Positions 8,472-15,404 of a stretch of DNA of 64,000 nucleotides are shown piece after piece. Each line of letters opens with the position of its first letter. Position 1 is the stretch's first letter. The stretch lies in assembly GCA_024742355.1 (NCBI GenBank), contig JANSYM010000010.1:62001-126000 (forward strand). The letters run 5' to 3'. Position numbers and translations under genes: made by a program. This DNA comes from Hyphomonadaceae bacterium. Its GTDB lineage: Bacteria; Pseudomonadota; Alphaproteobacteria; Caulobacterales; Hyphomonadaceae. A model generated the notes under the pieces. The model was not told the DNA's origin. It did no database searches and saw nothing but the letters and a program-made list of their open reading frames with translations.

Positions 8472-10247
8472 ATGGAATCTTCGACATTTTCGATTCGCGA
8501 GTCCTTTGGCGGCCGCTACTGGACTCTGCGTACGCCAGATGAGGCATCGGTGCGGGGGCTGATGCCGCAGCTCGGTGGCAATGACCTGCTGGCGCGCCTG
8601 CTCGAGCCGCGCGGCATCGCGCCGGATGCGGTCGAGACCTTCCTCAACCCGACCTTGCGGGCGCTGTTTCCAGACCCGGCAAGCTTCCAGGACATGATGA
8701 AAGCCGCTGCCCTGACGCTCGATGCGATCGTCGCCGGCAAGAAAGTCACCGTGTTCGCCGACTATGACGTCGATGGCGGCACCAGCTCAGCCATCCTGGC
8801 CCGCTATTTCCGCGCCTGGGGGCAGGAGATCGGACTGTACGTTCCGGACCGGCTGACCGAAGGCTATGGGCCGAGTCCGGAAGCCTTCCGGCACCTCAAA
8901 GAGCAGGGCGCAGACCTCGTCATCACGGTTGATTGCGGTGCCGCCGCCACGGCCGCCCTCGCCGAGGCCGTGGCCATCGACCTGCCGGTGATTGTCATCG
9001 ACCACCACTTGATGGGCGCTGAGCCGCCGGAATGCGCCGCTTTGGTCAATCCGAACCGGGCCGATGATACGAGCGGGCAGGGCCATCTCGCGGCGGCCGG
9101 GGTTGTCTATGTGTTCGCGGCGGCGTTGAACAAATTGGCGCGCGAGCGAGATATCGCGCCACCAGGCGGCTTGCCGGATATCCTGCATTGGCTCGACCTG
9201 TGCGCGCTTGGAACGCTGTGCGATATGTCACCGCTGCACGGGGCCAATCGCGCCTTCGTCAAACAAGGATTGAAAATCCTCGAGCGCGGCGAAAATCCTG
9301 GCCTGCGGGCGCTTGCGGACATTGCCGGCATTGGCACGATTGAGAGCGTTTATCACGCCACTTTCGTGCTTGGCCCGCGGCTGAATGCCGGCGGACGCGT
9401 TGGTGATCCCTGGCTGGCGGCGAAGCTGCTGGCGACCGATGACCGGGCCGAAGCCATCGCGCTGGCCGAGCGGCTTCACGCCCATAATGACGAGCGCAAG
9501 GCCGTCGAAGCGGCGATCCTTGAACAGGCCTCGGTCGAGGCGCAGAAGCAGATCGACGCCAATCCCGACACAGGCATCCTGATTGCCGCTGGCGAAGGCT
9601 GGCATCCTGGCGTGATCGGGATTGTCGCCGGACGGCTGAAAGACCGCTTTCACCTGCCCAGCATCGTCATCGGCTGGGGCCAGGGGCTCGGACCGGTTGC
9701 CAAGGGATCGGCGCGCTCGGTGCGCGGGGTGAATATTGGCGATGCCATCTCGGCGGCCGCCAAGGAAGGCGTCATTCTTTCAGGCGGCGGGCACGCCATG
9801 GCGGGCGGGCTCAGCCTGGAGCCGGGCCAGCTGGAGGGTTTGAAGGATTGGATGCAAGCCCACATGTCCGAGTTTCGTGAAGAGCGCGCGGCCGCGAAAG
9901 AACTCACGGTCGACGCCTTGCTCGCGCCGAACCAGGTGACGCCGGAGACGTTTGATCTCATTCAAACCATCGGCCCGTTCGGCCAGGGTGCCCCCGAGCC
10001 GGTGTTCGGCCTGCGCGATGTCGAGATCACGTATACGCGGCCGATTGGTGAGAACCATTTGAAGCTGACCGTCGAGGATGCTGGCGCGCGGGTCGAAGCC
10101 CTGGTCTGGCGCTGCATTGGCACACCGCTGGGCGATGCCTTGCTACAGCGCGGACGCGTGCATCTGGCCGGGCGGTTGAAAGACAATGTCTGGAATGGCC
10201 GCCGCACAGCTCAGATTGAGGTTATCGACGCTGCTGCGGTGGTTTAG
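8472..10247 (+). CDS. recJ: Single-stranded-DNA-specific exonuclease RecJ
   Basis: 591 residues. RecJ degrades single-stranded DNA 5'-3' in recombination and repair. It has the DHH phosphoesterase core with ADYDVDGGTSSA, the DHH triad at residues 177-179 in VIDHHLMG, and the DHHA1 motif SGGGHAMAGGLS, followed by an OB-like C-terminal region. The frame stays open 273 bases upstream of ATG 8472, but that extension does not look like RecJ and crosses the AraC gene, so ATG 8472 (MESSTFSIRESFGG) is preferred. The stop overlaps the convergent DUF2785 gene by 4 bases. Confidence 0.96.
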   Translation: MESSTFSIRESFGGRYWTLRTPDEASVRGLMPQLGGNDLLARLLEPRGIAPDAVETFLNPTLRALFPDPASFQDMMKAAALTLDAIVAGKKVTVFADYDVDGGTSSAILARYFRAWGQEIGLYVPDRLTEGYGPSPEAFRHLKEQGADLVITVDCGAAATAALAEAVAIDLPVIVIDHHLMGAEPPECAALVNPNRADDTSGQGHLAAAGVVYVFAAALNKLARERDIAPPGGLPDILHWLDLCALGTLCDMSPLHGANRAFVKQGLKILERGENPGLRALADIAGIGTIESVYHATFVLGPRLNAGGRVGDPWLAAKLLATDDRAEAIALAERLHAHNDERKAVEAAILEQASVEAQKQIDANPDTGILIAAGEGWHPGVIGIVAGRLKDRFHLPSIVIGWGQGLGPVAKGSARSVRGVNIGDAISAAAKEGVILSGGGHAMAGGLSLEPGQLEGLKDWMQAHMSEFREERAAAKELTVDALLAPNQVTPETFDLIQTIGPFGQGAPEPVFGLRDVEITYTRPIGENHLKLTVEDAGARVEALVWRCIGTPLGDALLQRGRVHLAGRLKDNVWNGRRTAQIEVIDAAAVV

Positions 10248-11149
10248 GGCAACGCTTTCAGCATCTCCAGGGCGCCGGTTGCAATCGGTTCCAAGTTCGG
10301 GTTCTCGCTCAGGCTGGCATTGATATAGAGGCTCTGCACGAAGGCCTTGAGATTGTGCAAGCGGGCGAGGGCGGCTTCAGAGCTGAACGCATCGCCCCAG
10401 GTCTCCAGGGGCGCCGGGGCAACCAGCCCCTCGAACCAGGCTTGCCAGTTTTCCGCATCGATCTCCCCGCGCGAGGCCATGAACAGGACCGGGCGCGCCA
10501 GGCGTTCCGGTTCGCCATGCGTATAAGCGTGGCCCCCCTCGGGCATGATCTGCGTGGTGATGGCGGAACGGAGGTCCAGCAGGGATTCTGTCGAAACGTT
10601 CGGATTGAGCGAGAGTTGCATGGCGACATCGGCCCCATGCGCGACGCCATGACGCCAGCCTTCCGTATCCGAGAAGGCGCGGTAATCCGTGACGCTTGCA
10701 AGATAGGCGGCAGCTGTTGCGACCAGGTCAGCGCGTTCCGCTTCGTCGAGAAACGTTTCGACACGGTCGGTGCGCGCAAGTTCGGAGAGGCCAAGGGCTG
10801 CGAATGGTGCATGAACGCCATGCGGATCATCTCCCACCATCGCGTCCGAGAGCGCGGCGATCAGCGTTCGGCGCGTGGCTTCTGAAACCGCGCCGGAGCG
10901 CAGCACCGTGGTCAGCCCCTCATAACCGATCTTGTCGCGCAGGAAGGGATCGGCGTCGCCGAGGCAGGCGGCGAGATCGCTGGCGGCTCGATCAGGGGTT
11001 TCAGTCTCGAACCCGGCTGCGCGCCAGTCAGAAAGGTCCGACGGTGCCTGAGCTGCAAACTGACAAGCAGACGACAGTTCAGCGACCGGAGCGGCATGCG
11101 AGCAGGCAGCAGCGAAACAGAGCAAAGCGGGGGTCAGGAGAGATTTCAT
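10244..11149 (-). CDS. DUF2785 family putative lipoprotein
   Basis: About 301 residues. The N-terminus MKSLLTPALLCFAAACSHA is a lipoprotein signal with Cys at the end of FAAAC. The body matches the DUF2785 pattern: DWRAAGF, DPFLRDKIGYEGL and WRHGVAHGAD. No enzymatic role is established for this family. Two adjacent ATGs are possible; the second (11149) sits 7 bases after AGG, which favours it. It lies 52 bases downstream of the decarboxylase gene on the same strand and may share its transcript. Confidence 0.82.
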   Translation of the reverse strand: MKSLLTPALLCFAAACSHAAPVAELSSACQFAAQAPSDLSDWRAAGFETETPDRAASDLAACLGDADPFLRDKIGYEGLTTVLRSGAVSEATRRTLIAALSDAMVGDDPHGVHAPFAALGLSELARTDRVETFLDEAERADLVATAAAYLASVTDYRAFSDTEGWRHGVAHGADVAMQLSLNPNVSTESLLDLRSAITTQIMPEGGHAYTHGEPERLARPVLFMASRGEIDAENWQAWFEGLVAPAPLETWGDAFSSEAALARLHNLKAFVQSLYINASLSENPNLEPIATGALEMLKALP

Positions 11150-11200
11150 CATCTCACCTGATTTCCATTAATTTTGCCGCCTGTCCACGGGCCGCGCAGC

Positions 11201-12388
11201 TTATCCAAGCACGGCAATCGTGGTCTCGGACTGGAAGCCATTGAAGTTCGTGGCCAGCGCCTGGCCATAAGCACCGAGATGACAGATCTCGATCCAGTCG
11301 CCTTCGCGCGTGTCGGCGGGCAGGGCAAACGGCCCGGCCATGGCATCGAGGCTGTCACAGGTCGGCCCGAAGAAGCGGAAGTCCTCAAGGTCACCGTCTG
11401 AGGCGCTGTCACTGTGCCGTTTGACCGGGTATTTCCACGCGCATTGCGCGGCGTCGAACAGCGACCCGTACGAGCCTTCGTTCAGATACAGGTCCTGGCC
11501 TTTGCGCAGCTCGACCCGCGCCAGCGTCGAACCGCCCTCACCGCACAGGGCGCGGCCGGGCTCGCCGATAATCTCCAACCCATCGAACCCGAAAATCTTC
11601 AGACCTTTGGCGATGCGGTCAAAATAGGCCTGCATCGGAGCTGGCTCCAGACCTGGATAAGCGACTGGAAATCCGCCGCCGCAATCCAGGCTCTCAATCT
11701 CGACACCAGCAGTTTCCAGCAGGCCATCTACGTAAGACAACGCGCGAATATAGTCTGCCGGGTCCATGCACTGACTGCCGACATGGAAACAGACGCCCAG
11801 CCTGGCCGCGACAGGGCGGGCAGCGCGGAGCAGGTCAACAGCGTCCTGATAGGCGGCGCCATATTTGCCTTCGAGCGGCATGCTGGCTGAGCCACCGGAC
11901 GGCAGCGCAAGGCGCAAATGCAGGTGCAGATCATCCGCGTCCTGCGTTTCGACCAGGATTTTGCCGAGCTCTGCGGCGCAATCGAACGCGAAATGGCGAA
12001 CGCCGGCGGCATAGGCATGGCGAATGGTGCGGCGCGACTTGACCGGGTGCATCAGATACAGCTCCGCATCCGGGCAGGCGCTCAGGACCTGATCGATCTC
12101 ACGAATGGAGGCGACATCAAAGCCGCGCAGGCCGCTCGCCCACAGGGTTTTCAGGACCGCCGGATGCGGGTTGGCTTTCACGGCATAAACCGAGGTGCCA
12201 GGAAATCCATTGAGGAAGGTTTTCGCCGCCGCTTCGATCTTCTGCGGATAAAGGACATAGATCGCGTCATCGCCGTCATAGGCCTTGAGCGCGTCTTCAA
12301 TCGAGTTGAAGGCGGGCAGACCGTAAGGGCGGTCGAAATCTGGAAGCAGGGCAGGGTGCGCGAGGCGCGAAGGGGCTGGGGTAAACAT
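11201..12388 (-). CDS. Ornithine/diaminopimelate/arginine decarboxylase group IV (ornithine decarboxylase type)
   Basis: 395 residues, a fold-type III (alanine-racemase-like) PLP decarboxylase. The lysine that binds PLP lies in VYAVKANPHP, with FHVGSQ, GGGFPVAYPG, the phosphate-binding EPGRAL, and the substrate Cys-Asp motif FFGPTCDSLDAM. The C-terminal GAYGQALATNFNGF closes the active site. Size and motifs fit an ornithine decarboxylase making putrescine, as in eukaryotic-type and many alphaproteobacterial enzymes, rather than LysA. A 47-codon reading frame with its own ribosome binding site ends 116 bases upstream on the same strand. Confidence 0.9.
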   Translation of the reverse strand: MFTPAPSRLAHPALLPDFDRPYGLPAFNSIEDALKAYDGDDAIYVLYPQKIEAAAKTFLNGFPGTSVYAVKANPHPAVLKTLWASGLRGFDVASIREIDQVLSACPDAELYLMHPVKSRRTIRHAYAAGVRHFAFDCAAELGKILVETQDADDLHLHLRLALPSGGSASMPLEGKYGAAYQDAVDLLRAARPVAARLGVCFHVGSQCMDPADYIRALSYVDGLLETAGVEIESLDCGGGFPVAYPGLEPAPMQAYFDRIAKGLKIFGFDGLEIIGEPGRALCGEGGSTLARVELRKGQDLYLNEGSYGSLFDAAQCAWKYPVKRHSDSASDGDLEDFRFFGPTCDSLDAMAGPFALPADTREGDWIEICHLGAYGQALATNFNGFQSETTIAVLG

Positions 12389-12504
12389 GGTTATCCAGGT
12401 CCGAATTGCGAGCGTCAGAACACTCGAAAAGATCAGGGACAGATGCGGCTGATCAGGCGCATCCGGCTCAGTCGGAAAAGGCGGGCAAGCGGCCCGCGCC
12501 GTGC

Positions 12505-12648
12505 CTAGATAGGTTCAGCGACCGCCGCCATATAATCGGCGTCCTTGGCGAACGGCGTGAACACCGTCGTCGTATCAAACGCAACATCGATGCGCTTGAG
12601 CAGAAGGATCGGAATTTGTGGGCAGGCGCCCGTCAGGGGATGGGTCAT
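12505..12648 (-). CDS. Candidate 47-residue small protein or leader peptide upstream of the decarboxylase
   Basis: The minus-strand frame runs from ATG (12648) to TAG (12505-12507). It begins MTHPLTGACPQIPILLLK, includes DVAFDTTTVFTPFAKDADY and ends AVAEPI. AGGA lies 7 bases upstream of the ATG. Codons prefer G or C in the third position like the neighbouring real genes, a sign of coding. It lies in the leader of the ornithine-decarboxylase-type gene. It could be a regulatory upstream frame, by analogy with leader peptides controlling speF in enterics, though I see no homology. It may instead be an independent small protein. I do not recognise the sequence. Confidence 0.5.
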   Translation of the reverse strand: MTHPLTGACPQIPILLLKRIDVAFDTTTVFTPFAKDADYMAAVAEPI

Positions 12649-13096
12649 CCAAGTATCCTCGCAAAGCAAGATCGGCCCGAAACCGACATTGAAAGTGAAG
12701 ACAGTTGGGCTCCCCCGTACTGACAGCTGCAGAACAGCTCGTCGTGGTTCGCTTACTTGTCAGCGGCGCACATATGATTTCTGCAAGCGGGGGTCAAGAA
12801 TTTTTCTGACCTTGATGGCGGGTCGGTCGGCGGGGTTCAGGAAGGTATTGGGACTGAGAGGCAGCCCCACAAGATTGATTCAACCAAGTTTTGCTCGCAA
12901 ATCATCCGCGGATCCACAGGTGATGAAAGAACTCAGATTGAACGGAAACACCAGCACCCGACGTCCAGGAAAGCAAAATGACTGAGGAATCTGATCGCTG
13001 CACAAGAGTATGCCTTAAATGTTCAATTTCTGACTTAAACGTCTTGCTCCATTTTTTGTTTTGAGGTTGAATTTTCCTTCAGGAGAGAGAAACACC
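12649..13096. other. Intergenic region with no convincing gene
   Basis: About 450 bases between the small frame and the S9 peptidase gene. Forward-strand open frames here are antisense to or continuous with non-coding sequence and lack ribosome binding sites and normal codon choice. The right half is AT-richer than the neighbourhood and probably carries the peptidase promoter. I see no RNA gene, repeat or terminator. Confidence 0.5.
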
Positions 13097-15058
13097 ATGA
13101 AAAAAACACTCGCGAGTATCGGTTTAGCGCTAAGCGTGACATTTGGCGCCACAGCCTATGCGCAATTATCGCCTCCGCCGGTTGAAGCATATGGAGATTT
13201 GCAAACGGTTCGAGGAATGTCGATGTCGCCGGATGGGCGTTATATTGCATTTATCAAACGTGAACAAATGCGAGATTTCTTCACCATCGCGGAAATTGGC
13301 GGTGGCGTGGTTCAAGTGGTCGAATGTGAAGATTTTGAGCCTCGAGGAACGCAATGGGCGGGGTCTGATTATGCCATTCTGATCGGCACAAAAATTGTCA
13401 ACAAGGATACCTCGAGAGAGTTCCGGTTTGGCGCGGCGCTATCGATGGCGCGCAAATCCGGGAATGTAGTCCAACTGCTCAATCGTGGGCGCGATCTCGC
13501 CAGCAGTGTGAATACTAATATCAGTTATGTGTTCCCAGACGAGAAGCATGTGCTGATGACCGCGCGGACCGATACGGGTAGCCGCGCGTTCTACAAGGTT
13601 AATTTAAAGACTGGAAAAGGTCGTAAGCACAGAAACTTGTCTGACCGCCAGGTGCTGCTGTCGGCGGATGGGGAGATCGATGTCGAGATCGACTATGATC
13701 GAGCGGCGCAGCGATACGAAATCAGCAGGCGTCTGCCAAGTGGCGAGTCGTCGACGATTTGGTTGGAAGAAGGAATCAAAAACGACAAATGGGGGCGTTT
13801 GTTCCCGCAGATTCGGATGCTTGGTTACACTCATGATCGTTCTAAACTGCTGGTCAGTTATGACGATGAGCGATCACCGGACAGTTTGCCGGTGACGAAA
13901 GGCTTGACCTTTGATGGCGAGATCGTGCCATCCGGGCTCGAAAATCCAGATGGTTTCGAGCAGACAAAGACAACCATCGTAGATAGTGACGGGTTGATTA
14001 TCGGAGTGGAGTATGAAGCCCTCGTGCCAAGTTACGAGTTCTTCGATGATTCGTTGAACCAGCTGTTTCTGGCGGCGCAGGCGACTTTCCCGGACTCTGC
14101 AGTCCGCTTGGTGTCTGCCGATGAGAACCAGTCTCGGATCATCATTGAGGTGTCAGGCGGCAGTGCAGCCAGCGAGTTCTATATGCTTGATCGTTCCGCA
14201 GGCGGATTGACCCCTCTCGGACGCGCATATCCCAATATCCCGAAAGATCAGGTTGGTTATGTCGAAATCATCTCCTACTCGGCAAGAGATGGGCTGGAGA
14301 TTCCTGCACTGGTTACCTGGCCGCCGGGAATTGAGCCTGGAGAGGGCAAAGATCTGCCCATGATCGTTCTGCCGCACGGTGGTCCAGAAGCACACGATGA
14401 ACTGCGATTTGATTGGATGGCGCAGCTTCCCGCCTCACGCGGAGCAATCGTTGTTCAACCACAATTTCGAGGCTCCGATGGGTTCGGACGAGAATTTCGC
14501 GATCTCGGGCGCGGCAAATGGGGCCGCGAGATGCAAGACGATGTCAGCGATGCTGTTTTGCACATGATTGACCAAGGATATGCCGATCCGGAACGCGTGT
14601 GTATCTTCGGTTGGAGCTATGGTGGGTATTCCGCCATGGCAGGCGCAACGTTCTCGCCCGAACTGTACCGCTGCGTGATCGCCGGTGCGGGCGTGAGTGA
14701 TTTGCCCAAGATGTTGTTCTGGGAGGTCAAGGAAACGGGGCAACAGTCTCCAGTCGTCGCGTATTGGAATAATGTGATCGGTGACCGGCGCGAGGATCGT
14801 GAGAAATTGAAGGATATCTCCCCCGTCAACTTCACGGATCGTGTGCAGGCGCCTGTTTTGCTACTGCATGGCGACGATGATGATGTCGTTCCGATCGAGC
14901 AAAGCCGCGTGTTCTACGAAGCGCTGCGAGCGTCAGGAAAGGATGTCAAATTCGTTGAACTGACGGATGAGGACCACTGGATGTCGACGGGAGACGGTCG
15001 AATGACCGTCGCAACAGAGGTCAATGCATTCCTCTCTCAACACTTGGCGGGTGAATAA
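13097..15058 (+). CDS. S9 family (prolyl oligopeptidase-like) secreted peptidase
   Basis: 653 residues. A classic signal peptide (MKKTLASIGLALSVTFGATAYA) predicts export. A beta-propeller-like region (roughly residues 35-400) precedes the alpha/beta-hydrolase domain. The triad is visible: Ser507 in FGWSYGGYS, Asp595 in HGDDDDVVP and His627 in DEDHWMS. The start at ATG 13097 follows GGAGAG. The gene is noticeably less GC-rich than its neighbours and uses more AT-ending codons, so it may have been acquired or simply evolved under different constraints. It is monocistronic. Confidence 0.92.
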   Translation: MKKTLASIGLALSVTFGATAYAQLSPPPVEAYGDLQTVRGMSMSPDGRYIAFIKREQMRDFFTIAEIGGGVVQVVECEDFEPRGTQWAGSDYAILIGTKIVNKDTSREFRFGAALSMARKSGNVVQLLNRGRDLASSVNTNISYVFPDEKHVLMTARTDTGSRAFYKVNLKTGKGRKHRNLSDRQVLLSADGEIDVEIDYDRAAQRYEISRRLPSGESSTIWLEEGIKNDKWGRLFPQIRMLGYTHDRSKLLVSYDDERSPDSLPVTKGLTFDGEIVPSGLENPDGFEQTKTTIVDSDGLIIGVEYEALVPSYEFFDDSLNQLFLAAQATFPDSAVRLVSADENQSRIIIEVSGGSAASEFYMLDRSAGGLTPLGRAYPNIPKDQVGYVEIISYSARDGLEIPALVTWPPGIEPGEGKDLPMIVLPHGGPEAHDELRFDWMAQLPASRGAIVVQPQFRGSDGFGREFRDLGRGKWGREMQDDVSDAVLHMIDQGYADPERVCIFGWSYGGYSAMAGATFSPELYRCVIAGAGVSDLPKMLFWEVKETGQQSPVVAYWNNVIGDRREDREKLKDISPVNFTDRVQAPVLLLHGDDDDVVPIEQSRVFYEALRASGKDVKFVELTDEDHWMSTGDGRMTVATEVNAFLSQHLAGE

Positions 15059-15404
15059 AACACCACCGATCCTAACGTGTAAAATCAAATCCAACATTTC
15101 CGGGGGCGGCTGTAGAAATCAAACAGTCGCCCCTGAACCATCAGCTGTGACTTGCTCGGTTGATGGTTTCAATTGCTTTTCCGCTGCGCACAGGGGATTA
15201 GCCCAAGCGGGGTATTTCGTGAATAAACGGTGATGGAGATATCGCGGCCGCGGTCTTTCGACTGTTCGATCAGGATGGTTCCCGTCCAGTTCGCTACGGA
15301 TCTGCCCAAAGAGACACCCACACAAAGACCTGGTTGGCGAAAAAAGGTGTTCATATGCGCATCCCGGTGCGTCCGATTTCAATCTGACGTGATCATTTCC
15401 GGTT
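15059..15404. other. Gap between convergent genes, with stem-loops and a doubtful 61-codon frame
   Basis: About 350 bases between the S9 peptidase and rne. A stem-loop pairs 15103-15113 with 15123-15133 (11 pairs, one G-U), followed at once by a second short one built from CCATCA and TGATGG. The first could end the peptidase transcript, although no T-run follows. On the minus strand a 61-codon frame (15354 down to 15169) begins MNTFFRQPG and contains WTGTILIEQSKDRGRDISI. It has only a weak GGGA upstream and may be a gene remnant or chance. Confidence 0.4.

Noticed and set aside
12406-12985. Forward-strand frames of 105 and 146 codons between the decarboxylase and the S9 peptidase
   Set aside because: Basic, low-complexity translations without ribosome binding sites; the opposite-strand 47-codon frame fits coding better.
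15067-15075. CCTAACG as part of an integron attC site
   Set aside because: No matching GTTRRRY partner or integrase gene was found nearby.
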